A stretch of DNA of 13,696 nt from Candidatus Cryptobacteroides faecihippi (lineage in GTDB: Bacteria; Bacteroidota; Bacteroidia; Bacteroidales; UBA932): positions 1 through 13,696 of the forward strand of contig JAGHSC010000021.1 of NCBI GenBank assembly GCA_018066065.1, in the 5' to 3' direction. Below, one piece after another: positions 1 to 5,861 of the stretch; position 1 is the first letter of the stretch; the number at the start of each line of letters is the position of its first letter. Position numbers and translations under genes: made by a program. The notes beneath the pieces are model-generated. The model did not search any database, was not told where the DNA came from, and worked only from the letters and a program-made list of their open reading frames with translations.

Positions 1-1
1 G

Positions 2-97
2 GTTCTCCGCTTCTTCTTCGGAACAATGAAGGAGATCGGCAACTGGCAGGAGAAGCTTGTCGAGAAGTTCAAGGAAGACTTCGGAGATTCACTCTAA
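2..97 (+). CDS. C-terminal end of an unrecognised protein (partial)
   Basis: This frame is open from the window edge to a TAA at 95-97 and gives 31 residues, starting VLRFFFGTMKEIGNW and ending KEDFGDSL. The tail is charged and probably helical. A strong intrinsic terminator follows about 40 bp after the stop, which supports this being the true 3' end of a gene. I do not recognise the family from so short a tail, and no function is proposed. Sequence beyond the left edge would settle it. Confidence 0.6.
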   Translation, partial: VLRFFFGTMKEIGNWQEKLVEKFKEDFGDSL

Positions 98-134
98 TAG
101 AATCGAACAACACGCGGATCATCCCGCTCGACAG

Positions 135-169
135 GGAAGGATGGCAATCTCTGCCATCCTTTCTTTCTG
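135..169 (+). terminator. Intrinsic terminator after the left-edge gene
   Basis: Positions 135-146 pair with 152-163 across a 5-nt loop. The core AGGATGGCA/TGCCATCCT is perfect and only one pair is a G-T wobble. A T-rich run (TTTCTTTCT) follows immediately. This is a textbook rho-independent terminator for the upstream + strand gene, and it isolates that gene from the peptidase pair that follows. Confidence 0.85.
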
Positions 170-195
170 TTCATGAGAATAATTCACTATCTTTA
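164..195 (+). promoter_or_regulatory. Possible Bacteroidetes-type promoter for the C26 peptidase pair
   Basis: TATCTTTA at 188-195 matches the Bacteroidetes -7 box TAnnTTTG with one mismatch. TTTC at 164-167 lies 20 nt upstream and matches the -33 TTTG with one mismatch. It sits in the only gap upstream of the gene at 217 and overlaps the T-run of the preceding terminator. The call rests on position and an imperfect match, so it is tentative. Confidence 0.35.
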
Positions 196-216
196 ACATG
201 CGAATCGAAGATCGAG

Positions 217-975
217 ATGAACATCAGGAGAACAGCAATCATCGTCGTCATGATCCTCACCTGTATGACCATGCAGGCAAGGAAGAAACCTCTTGTAGGG
301 ATCACCTGCGGAGGGAACGACGCTGTCAGCACAATGGAGAACTCTTACGTCAAGGCAGTCCTGGCAGCAGGAGGCATACCGGTCCTCCTGCCATGCACCT
401 CCAATGCAGCAGCTGTCCGCGAGATCGTGAAGAGTCTCGATGCCATCATATTCACAGGCGGGGAGGATGTCAATCCTGCGCGCTACGGTGAGGCTCCACT
501 CCCCCAGCTCGGGACAGTCAACGACCTGCGCGATGCAAGCGACTTTGAATATGCAAGTGCGGTGCTTGGCACCAGGATTCCTGTCATGGCGATATGCAGA
601 GGCTCACAGCTGATCAACGTAGCATGCGGAGGAACTCTGTACCAGGACCTTCCATCGCAGAAGGGAGTTGTCCACACGCAGGCGCCACCTGTCAGCGAGC
701 CGATGCACGAGGCAACACTGGAAACGGATTCCGTGCTATATGGCCTCATGAAGGCCACCACGGTAGAAGTCAACTCGACCCATCACCAAGCCGTCAAGAA
801 GATCGGTAACGGACTGAGGGTAACTGCGATGTCCAAGGATGGGATCGTTGAATCCTACCAGAACACGGGCAAGGGTCAGATCATAATCGGCATCCAGTTC
901 CATCCGGAAGAGATGATCAAGAGCCATGAAGAATGGAACGAGGTCTTCAGATGGTTCATCGCCAAGGCAAGATAG
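217..975 (+). CDS. Exported C26 peptidase / gamma-glutamyl-GABA hydrolase family protein (copy 1)
   Basis: This 252-residue protein has the class I glutamine-amidotransferase fold in its hydrolase form (peptidase C26, PuuD-like). Visible landmarks are FTGGEDVNPARYGE (79-92), the nucleophile elbow AICRGSQLINV with Cys127, the THHQAV segment (188-193), and IQFHPEE with His229 and Glu231 completing the triad. Family members hydrolyse gamma-glutamyl amide bonds. Residues 1-21 form an Arg-rich start plus a hydrophobic core ending MTMQA, which looks like a Sec signal peptide, so a periplasmic site is inferred. That differs from the cytosolic PuuD of E. coli. There is no good lipobox. It is followed 19 bp later by a paralogue, presumably in one operon. 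The natural substrate is unknown; gamma-glutamyl peptides, polyglutamates or gamma-D-Glu links in wall fragments are candidates. Confidence 0.85.
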   Translation: MNIRRTAIIVVMILTCMTMQARKKPLVGITCGGNDAVSTMENSYVKAVLAAGGIPVLLPCTSNAAAVREIVKSLDAIIFTGGEDVNPARYGEAPLPQLGTVNDLRDASDFEYASAVLGTRIPVMAICRGSQLINVACGGTLYQDLPSQKGVVHTQAPPVSEPMHEATLETDSVLYGLMKATTVEVNSTHHQAVKKIGNGLRVTAMSKDGIVESYQNTGKGQIIIGIQFHPEEMIKSHEEWNEVFRWFIAKAR

Positions 976-994
976 AGAATAAACAAAGAAAGAT

Positions 995-1756
995 ATGAGT
1001 AAGAACATCAGAATCATTGCTGCAGCAGCGCTCATGCTGCTGAGCATCAGCCTCCAGGCAGCACGCAAGCCGATGATTGGCATTTCATGCGGAGGCGGAA
1101 AGGACAAGAGCAGCGTGGGATTCAGCTACATCCAGGCGATCACGAAGGCCGGAGGCATCCCTGTACTCCTTCCATGCACCAAGGACGTGGACGTGATCGA
1201 GGAAGCAATGAAGAAGATGGATGCAGTGGTCTTCACCGGAGGCGAGGACTACGATCCGGCAATCTTCGGAGAGGAAAGGCATCCGGCCCTCGGGAAGGTA
1301 AATGGCTTCAGGGACACAAGCGACATCGCCTACGCCAGGGCAGCGATCCGCATGAAGAAGCCGATCCTTGGCATCTGCAGGGGTGAGCAGCTTCTAAATA
1401 TCGTCTTTGGAGGGACACTCTATCAGGACCTCCCGGCGCAGATGAACGTACACCACAGACAGACGGAGCCTGGAGAGGTTCCAACCCACGAAATCAAAGT
1501 CGACAGGAATTCCCTCCTCTACTCCCTCATGAAGTCTGAGACATTGAATGTGAACACATTCCACCACCAGGCCGTCAAAGCGCCAGGCAAGGGATTGAAA
1601 GTGATTGCCATGTCGACAGACGGAGTTGTGGAGGCCTTCCAGAGTGAGGGTAAGAGACCGAAGATCCTCGCCGTCCAGTTCCATCCAGAAAAACTTGTAG
1701 AGGCAAACAAATCCTGGGAAGCAATCTTCAAATGGCTCGTAAAGGAAGCCAGATAA
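995..1756 (+). CDS. Exported C26 peptidase / gamma-glutamyl-GABA hydrolase family protein (copy 2)
   Basis: This 253-residue protein is a paralogue of the gene just upstream. The two align almost end to end without large gaps and are about half identical by eye. It keeps FTGGEDYDPAIFGEE (80-94), the nucleophile in GICRGEQLLNI (Cys128), FHHQAV (189-194) and VQFHPEK with His230 and Glu232. The N-terminus (MSKNIRII, then a run of Ala/Leu/Met to SLQA) is a Sec-type signal peptide, so it should also act outside the cytoplasm. It starts 19 bp after the first copy with no terminator or promoter visible between, so co-transcription is likely. The copies differ in the stretch after the elbow (about 150-185) and around 86-105, where specificity could have diverged. 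The stop lies 3 bp from the stop of the convergent gene. Confidence 0.85.
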   Translation: MSKNIRIIAAAALMLLSISLQAARKPMIGISCGGGKDKSSVGFSYIQAITKAGGIPVLLPCTKDVDVIEEAMKKMDAVVFTGGEDYDPAIFGEERHPALGKVNGFRDTSDIAYARAAIRMKKPILGICRGEQLLNIVFGGTLYQDLPAQMNVHHRQTEPGEVPTHEIKVDRNSLLYSLMKSETLNVNTFHHQAVKAPGKGLKVIAMSTDGVVEAFQSEGKRPKILAVQFHPEKLVEANKSWEAIFKWLVKEAR

Positions 1757-1759
1757 GGA

Positions 1760-3049
1760 TCAAGCCTTGAAATGCATCACACTTCTGACCGTCATGGACT
1801 CGTCCATGGCGGTCAGATAGCTTATGGAGTATCGCTTCCCTCCCCTCCCGACATCAAGGACCACATGACCGCCTTCGAATGATTCGGGAGCAACATCATC
1901 AAGCCATGGAGAGCCAGCATCGGCGTTCCTCCGCTCCTCAGGCATGATGCCAGGGCAGATCAGGCGATCGCCGGGATAGATGCTGCGGTCAGAGACCATC
2001 GACATGACCTCCGGAAGATTGTGCAGCTGATCCCAGACACAGCTTACATAGACCCTGGCCCGAAGGGCAGAAAGCAACGCAGGAGTCATGGAACGATAGC
2101 CATGGTGGTTGATCTTAGCGACATTGACCTCGGGGCAGACTGAAGCAAGGGCATCCTCCGTCTTGAACAGAGTGCCATCATCCTCCTTCCACTCATCGGA
2201 GAAGTCACCGGCCGTGAAGAACTTGAAATTCCCATAAGTGAATATGTACCCCAGACTCATCCCATTCTCATTCAGCCAGGCATCAGGATGCTTCCTCAGG
2301 CGGTCCGAATAGAGATCGATGATCCTGCCATCTTCGGAACACAGTCTTCCATTGCCGCAGATGTTCCTGACAGAGAATGACTTGAATGAATCTGGATCCT
2401 TTAGCAGAACAACCTGGTCAGATGACCCGAGACGGAACTTCTCGACCTTCATCCCATTATGCTCTGACTGATACCTGTAGAATCCCTTCATGTGCCCGAC
2501 GACTCCATCCGACTGTTCAGGCAGAGGCCTTGGATCATCATAATCCGGCCAGGCCCTGTCTATGGCCTTGTCGAAATGCAGGTACTCAGCAGCCTGGGAA
2601 AAACCGCTGAAGTGGTACTCTTCCCCATCCCGGACCTCGCTTCCTGCAGAGAATGCACTGCAGCCGGCATGGTCGCTGTGATAATGCGAAAGCATCATGT
2701 AGTCCACATGATTCCCACACGGATTCACCTTCTGTACATACCTGGCAATCCATTCCCCGGAATGGCGGGAACTGTCCGGAAGCACAGGCACGGCAAGAGG
2801 ACCTCTTCCTATTGCATCATGGTCACCGCAATCCAGAAGCATTGATGTCCCGTCCGGGAAAATCATGAACATGCACTCACCCACACCAGTGTAGATGAAA
2901 TGTACCTGGAAATGACCTTTCTTCCAGCCGGACCACTTCCTGCCGGCCAAACGGTCCTTCGTTCCCGCAGCGAAAGCATCCGCCCACTCAGTCGAACAGA
3001 GCAGCCCTGCAAGCAATGACGATGTTCTTATGAACTCCCTTCTGTCCAT
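1760..3049 (-). CDS. Tat-exported metallo-beta-lactamase-fold hydrolase, ComEC C-terminal-domain-like
   Basis: This 429-residue protein begins MDRREFIRTS, a twin-arginine motif, followed by a hydrophobic stretch to ADAFA, which suggests Tat export with cleavage near residue 27. The MBL metal-binding set is visible: LLDCGDHD (71-78), the HxHxDH motif SHYHSDH (His122, His124, Asp126, His127), FTAGDFSDEW (Asp282) and KINHHG (His315, His316), with a further His343. The HHG motif and overall order resemble the hydrolase domain of ComEC/Rec2, but no membrane competence domain is present. The substrate is unknown; nuclease or phosphodiesterase activity would fit the subfamily. It lies downstream of the rplI terminator, with no clear consensus promoter in the short gap, and ends 3 bp from a convergent gene. 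The start ATG at 3049 is chosen because it gives the intact Tat motif. Confidence 0.75.
   Translation of the reverse strand: MDRREFIRTSSLLAGLLCSTEWADAFAAGTKDRLAGRKWSGWKKGHFQVHFIYTGVGECMFMIFPDGTSMLLDCGDHDAIGRGPLAVPVLPDSSRHSGEWIARYVQKVNPCGNHVDYMMLSHYHSDHAGCSAFSAGSEVRDGEEYHFSGFSQAAEYLHFDKAIDRAWPDYDDPRPLPEQSDGVVGHMKGFYRYQSEHNGMKVEKFRLGSSDQVVLLKDPDSFKSFSVRNICGNGRLCSEDGRIIDLYSDRLRKHPDAWLNENGMSLGYIFTYGNFKFFTAGDFSDEWKEDDGTLFKTEDALASVCPEVNVAKINHHGYRSMTPALLSALRARVYVSCVWDQLHNLPEVMSMVSDRSIYPGDRLICPGIMPEERRNADAGSPWLDDVAPESFEGGHVVLDVGRGGKRYSISYLTAMDESMTVRSVMHFKA
1784..1817. terminator. 15-bp hairpin at a convergent gene junction, possible termination signal
   Basis: Positions 1784-1798 pair with 1803-1817 around a 4-nt loop (CTCG at 1799-1802). 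All pairs are Watson-Crick in + strand RNA except one G-U, which becomes an A-C mismatch in the opposite strand. It starts 28 nt after the stop of the + strand peptidase but lies inside the last codons of the minus-strand MBL gene. No real T-run follows on either strand, so it is not a classical intrinsic terminator. It may stall transcription or protect the 3' end of the + strand transcript. Confidence 0.4.
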
Positions 3050-3063
3050 GGAATAAAACAGGA

Positions 3064-3097
3064 TTAAAAAAACAAGCCGCCCGGATGGACGGCTTGT
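3064..3097 (-). terminator. rplI: Intrinsic terminator of the rpsF-rpsR-rplI operon
   Basis: Read on the minus strand, an 11-bp stem (3097-3087 with 3082-3072, ACAAGCCG/CGGCTTGT core, one G-U) closes a 4-nt loop and is followed by a run of seven Ts. It lies 24 bp beyond the rplI stop and before the MBL-fold gene on the same strand. It should end the ribosomal transcript, though some read-through into the next gene is possible because that gene has no obvious promoter. Confidence 0.9.
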
Positions 3098-3120
3098 AAG
3101 ATATTGTTCAGCCGAAATGA

Positions 3121-3561
3121 TTACTCAGCGACAACCTCGAACTTGAGAGCAGCCTTGACAGCCTTGTAGCACTTGACAACTGCCTCATACTCACCAAGAC
3201 CTGCGACCTCAGGAAGAGTGATGTTCTTCTTGTCAGCCTCGATGCCAACAGCCTGAAGAGCCTCGGCGAGCTGAGCTGAAGTTACTGAACCATAGATCTT
3301 GCCAGTCTCGCTGACCTTTACGGCAACCTTTACAGGTGTAGCTGCGATCTTAGCTGCGAGAGCCTCGGCATCAGCAACGAGCTTAGCCTCCTTGTGTGCT
3401 CTCTGACGGATGGTCTCCTCACGCATCTTGAGTGCAGAAACTGTAGCTGCAATAGCGTATCCCTGAGGGATAAGATAGTTCTGAGCGTAACCAGCCTTTA
3501 CTTCTACCACATCTCCGGCCTCGCCGAGATTGGCAACTTCTTTCTTAAGAATAATTTTCAT
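3121..3561 (-). CDS. rplI: 50S ribosomal protein bL9
   Basis: This 146-residue protein is close to the usual bL9 length. The N-terminal rRNA-binding domain is plain: MKIILKKEVANLGEAGDVVE, then VKAGYAQNYLIPQGYA. A long charged connecting helix (about 45-75) and a C-terminal domain follow. bL9 binds 23S rRNA at the base of the L1 stalk and helps maintain reading fidelity. It is the third gene of the operon rpsF-rpsR-rplI, 17 bp after rpsR. An AGGAG sequence lies 9 nt before the start codon, unusual for this phylum, where most genes lack a Shine-Dalgarno. A strong terminator follows. Confidence 0.97.
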   Translation of the reverse strand: MKIILKKEVANLGEAGDVVEVKAGYAQNYLIPQGYAIAATVSALKMREETIRQRAHKEAKLVADAEALAAKIAATPVKVAVKVSETGKIYGSVTSAQLAEALQAVGIEADKKNITLPEVAGLGEYEAVVKCYKAVKAALKFEVVAE

Positions 3562-3570
3562 AATTGCGCT

Positions 3571-3575
3571 CTCCT
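3571..3575 (-). promoter_or_regulatory. rplI: Shine-Dalgarno-like site before rplI
   Basis: AGGAG read on the minus strand (3575-3571) lies 9 nt upstream of the rplI ATG, inside the 17-bp gap after rpsR. Most other genes in the window show no such site, so it stands out, although it is shorter than the one before rpsR. Confidence 0.5.
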
Positions 3576-3578
3576 ATT

Positions 3579-3857
3579 TTACTTGAGAAGGTCAGTTACG
3601 TAAGGAAGCAAAGCGATGGAGCGAGCCCTCTTGACAGCCTGTGCAACCTTCCTCTGGAACTTGAGTGAAGTACCGGTGATACGGCGAGGGAGAATCTTAC
3701 CCTGCTCGTTGAGGAACTTCTTGAGGAACTCAGGATCCTTGTAATCAACATACTTGATGCCTGCCTTCTTGAAACGGCAGTACTTCTTCTTCCTAACCTC
3801 TACTGTAGGAGGATTGAGATAACGGATTCCACCGTTCTGTGCGTCATTCTGTGCCAT
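3579..3857 (-). CDS. rpsR: 30S ribosomal protein bS18
   Basis: This 92-residue bS18 has a short Bacteroidetes-style N-terminal extension (MAQNDAQNGGIRYLNPP) followed by the conserved core: KYCRFKKAGIKYVDYKD, FLNEQGKILPRRITG, and the C-terminal QRKVAQAVKRARSIALLPY segment. bS18 pairs with bS6 on the 30S platform. In Bacteroidetes ribosomes bS18, with bS6 and bS21, is reported to bury the anti-Shine-Dalgarno end of 16S rRNA. It lies between rpsF and rplI with 17-bp gaps on both sides. The gene is preceded by a strong Shine-Dalgarno, a likely autoregulatory device. Confidence 0.97.
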   Translation of the reverse strand: MAQNDAQNGGIRYLNPPTVEVRKKKYCRFKKAGIKYVDYKDPEFLKKFLNEQGKILPRRITGTSLKFQRKVAQAVKRARSIALLPYVTDLLK

Positions 3858-3865
3858 AGTCGTTT

Positions 3866-3872
3866 CCTCCTT
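3866..3872 (-). promoter_or_regulatory. rpsR: Strong Shine-Dalgarno before rpsR
   Basis: AAGGAGG on the minus strand (3872-3866) lies 8 nt upstream of the rpsR ATG and is fully complementary to the canonical CCUCCUU anti-SD of 16S rRNA. It falls in the 17-bp space between rpsF and rpsR, so it is not constrained by coding. Nearly all other starts here lack an SD. Strong SDs before the bS18 and bS21 genes are a known exception in Bacteroidetes and are proposed to let ribosomes lacking these proteins boost their synthesis. Confidence 0.85.
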
Positions 3873-3874
3873 GA

Positions 3875-4273
3875 TTAAGCGTTTTCAACCTCTGCTGCTG
3901 GAGCAGCCTCTGCTGCAGGCTCAACCTTTGCGGCAGCCTTGGCAGCCCTGTTCTCCCTTCTCTTGGCAGCGTAAGCAACTGCATGCTTGTCAAGAGCGAC
4001 AGTAAGGAACCTGATGATTCTCTCATCACGGAAATACTGAGTCTCGAGAGTCTCGATGAATGCAGGCTCTGCCTGGAACTGGATAAGATAATAGAAACCT
4101 GAAGTCTTGTGCTGGATTGGATATGCCAGCTGCTTGAGACCCCAGTTCTCCTCATACACGACCTCACCGCCGTTGTCAGCGATAAGCTTGGTGTACTTTG
4201 CAACCGCTTCCTTCATCTGTTGATCAGACAAAACGGGAGTAGCAATGAAAACGGTTTCGTACTGTTTTAACAT
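3875..4273 (-). CDS. rpsF: 30S ribosomal protein bS6
   Basis: This 132-residue bS6 starts MLKQYETVFIATPVLSDQQ, the conserved beta-strand opening, and continues with GGEVVYEENWGLKQLAYPI and SGFYYLIQF. It ends in an Ala/Glu-rich tail of about 30 residues (AAKAAAKVEPAAEAAPAAE), a common low-complexity extension. The ATG at 4273 is preferred over an in-frame ATG at 4372 because the extra 33 residues have no bS6 homology and lie over the promoter and structured leader. bS6 binds bS18 on the 30S platform. It is the first gene of the rpsF-rpsR-rplI operon, driven by a consensus promoter at 4342-4372 and preceded by a hairpin leader. No SD precedes it; the 30 nt before the ATG are AU-rich. Confidence 0.96.
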   Translation of the reverse strand: MLKQYETVFIATPVLSDQQMKEAVAKYTKLIADNGGEVVYEENWGLKQLAYPIQHKTSGFYYLIQFQAEPAFIETLETQYFRDERIIRFLTVALDKHAVAYAAKRRENRAAKAAAKVEPAAEAAPAAEVENA

Positions 4274-4304
4274 GTTACGTAATTGTTTGATAATAAATAA
4301 AATA

Positions 4305-4341
4305 CAGTCCCCACGGGCCGTATGCCGACCGTAAGGGACTG
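4305..4341 (-). promoter_or_regulatory. rpsF: Structured rpsF leader, candidate bS6:bS18 autoregulatory RNA
   Basis: On the minus strand CAGTCCC (4341-4335) pairs with GGGACTG (4311-4305). Inside it, ACGG (4332-4329) pairs with CCGT (4316-4313) around a 12-nt loop, with small bulges between the stems. A U-rich run, TATTTTATTTATT, follows, so the hairpin could also act as an attenuator. Known rpsF leaders in many bacteria bind the bS6:bS18 complex through a hairpin with a CCG element, and CCCG is present here. The assignment to that family is inferred from position and shape, without alignment. The mapped -7 box suggests transcription starts within the outer stem, so the full stem may form only in read-through RNA from pepD. 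Confidence 0.55.
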
Positions 4342-4372
4342 CAAATATAGCAATTATTTTCCTAAATGCCAA
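4342..4372 (-). promoter_or_regulatory. rpsF: Consensus Bacteroidetes promoter for rpsF-rpsR-rplI
   Basis: Read on the minus strand, TTG (4372-4370) is followed, 20 nt later, by TATATTTG (4349-4342), a perfect TAnnTTTG -7 element. The pair matches the sigma-ABfr type consensus with normal spacing. The -33 element begins 5 bp beyond the pepD stop, so the ribosomal operon has its own start even though pepD reads in the same direction. The start point is expected near 4337-4339, giving a leader of about 65 nt. Confidence 0.8.
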
Positions 4373-4376
4373 GAAG

Positions 4377-5834
4377 TTACTTGACAGGAATGTTCTCGAG
4401 GACAGTTGTGAGGAACTTCCACACCATCTCGACAGTGTCGATCTTCACACGCTCGTCAGGTGAGTGAGGATGGACGATGGTAGGTCCGATGGAAACCATC
4501 TCCCAGTTAGGATACTTGGCGCCCATGATTGCACACTCGAGACCGCCATGGGTCGCCGTGATCTTGAGATCCTTTCCGGAAAGACCCTTGTAAGTGTCTT
4601 CAAGGACCTTGATCATCGGAGTTCCAAGGACAGGAGTCCAGCCGCTGTAGCCGCCTGATGTGGTGTACTTTGCTCCGGCGAGCTCGAAGACGCTCTGGAT
4701 CGCATCCGAAAGCGCGAGCTTTGCTGCATCGATCGAGCTGCGGGTGAGAGAGGTCACGGTGAGATGGCCCTTCTCGGTGCGGACCATTGCCATGTTGGTA
4801 GAAGTCTCGGTAAGTCCAGGAAGGGTATCGCTCATCCTCTCGACTCCATGAGGGCATGCAAGGATGGCCTTGACAGCATTGGCGATGACCTTAGGGCTGA
4901 TGTACCTCTGTGCAGGCTTCGCGAGCTTTGAATATTCAAGTGCGGCGTCAGGGTCTGAGTACTGGTACTCGAACTTGCTCTCGGCGAACTTCTTCTCGAC
5001 GAGGGCCTTGACCTTGGCGGCATCCTTTGAAGGCACGAGAATCTCAGCCTCTGCCTCGAACGGGATGGCATTGCGGAGGGATCCTCCGGTGATTGAAGCC
5101 ACCTTTACATCATATTCAGAGATGAGTGCATTGAGGATGCGGCAGACGATCTTGTTGGCATTGCCTCGGAAGAGGGAGATGTCCATTCCGGAGTGTCCAC
5201 CCTTGAGACCCTTGACTGCGATCCTGTAGCCAGCATAGCCTTCAGGGCAGAGATAAGACCTGTAGGTGAAGTCCGCGAGGCCGTTGAGACCACCGGCGCA
5301 TCCGGTGCAGAGCTCGCCTTCATCCTCCGAATCGAGGTTGAGAAGGATGTCACCCTTGAGGACTCCTGCCTCCAGGGCATTCGCTCCCGACATTCCGGTC
5401 TCCTCATCGTAGGTGACGAGCACCTCGAGAGGTCCATGCCTGAGAGTCTTGTCCTGAAGCACCGAGAGAGCGAGTGCGATACCGATTCCGTTGTCGGCGC
5501 CAAGCGTGGTTCCCTTTGCTCCCACCCATCCGTCGAGGACCTGGGTCTCGATAGGGTCGGTAAGGAAGTCATGGACGGTCTCGGCGGTCTTCTGAGGGAC
5601 CATGTCCATGTGAGCCTGCATGATCACCCCCTTGCGGTGCTCCATTCCAGGAGTCGCAGGAGCGGTGAATATGATGTTGCCGGTCTTGTCTCTCTTGACG
5701 TCGATCCCGTTGTCCTTGCCCCACTGGAGAAGATACTCCTGCACCTTCTCCTCATGCTTGGATGGACGCGGGACCCTGGTAAGGCCATAGAAGTTCTCCC
5801 ACACGGCCTTTGGTTGAAGATCCTTGATAGTCAT
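4377..5834 (-). CDS. pepD: Aminoacyl-histidine dipeptidase (M20C, Xaa-His dipeptidase)
   Basis: This 485-residue protein is full length for PepD. It is a zinc metallopeptidase of the M20 clan that cleaves dipeptides, classically Xaa-His such as carnosine, in the cytosol. Conserved metal and catalytic sites are visible: QAHMDMVP (His75, Asp77), LGADNGIG (Asp114), TYDEETGMSGA (Glu144, Glu145), LLNLDSED (Asp168), and near the C-terminus VHPHSPDE with the last metal His. There is no signal peptide. It is the last gene of the 7832-to-4377 unit, 27 bp after the DUF4831-like gene. The rpsF promoter begins 5 bp after its stop. Its presence opposite two POT peptide importers fits uptake and hydrolysis of small peptides. 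The N-terminus MTIKDLQPKAVWENFYGLTR matches the usual start of the family. Confidence 0.93.
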   Translation of the reverse strand: MTIKDLQPKAVWENFYGLTRVPRPSKHEEKVQEYLLQWGKDNGIDVKRDKTGNIIFTAPATPGMEHRKGVIMQAHMDMVPQKTAETVHDFLTDPIETQVLDGWVGAKGTTLGADNGIGIALALSVLQDKTLRHGPLEVLVTYDEETGMSGANALEAGVLKGDILLNLDSEDEGELCTGCAGGLNGLADFTYRSYLCPEGYAGYRIAVKGLKGGHSGMDISLFRGNANKIVCRILNALISEYDVKVASITGGSLRNAIPFEAEAEILVPSKDAAKVKALVEKKFAESKFEYQYSDPDAALEYSKLAKPAQRYISPKVIANAVKAILACPHGVERMSDTLPGLTETSTNMAMVRTEKGHLTVTSLTRSSIDAAKLALSDAIQSVFELAGAKYTTSGGYSGWTPVLGTPMIKVLEDTYKGLSGKDLKITATHGGLECAIMGAKYPNWEMVSIGPTIVHPHSPDERVKIDTVEMVWKFLTTVLENIPVK

Positions 5835-5861
5835 GGTATTATGATTTGATTGTTTTCCTTT

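Noticed and set aside
4274..4372. In-frame N-terminal extension of rpsF to an ATG at 4372
   Set aside because: The extra 33 residues lack bS6 similarity and would be read across the consensus promoter and the leader hairpin; MLKQYETVFI at 4273 is the conserved start.
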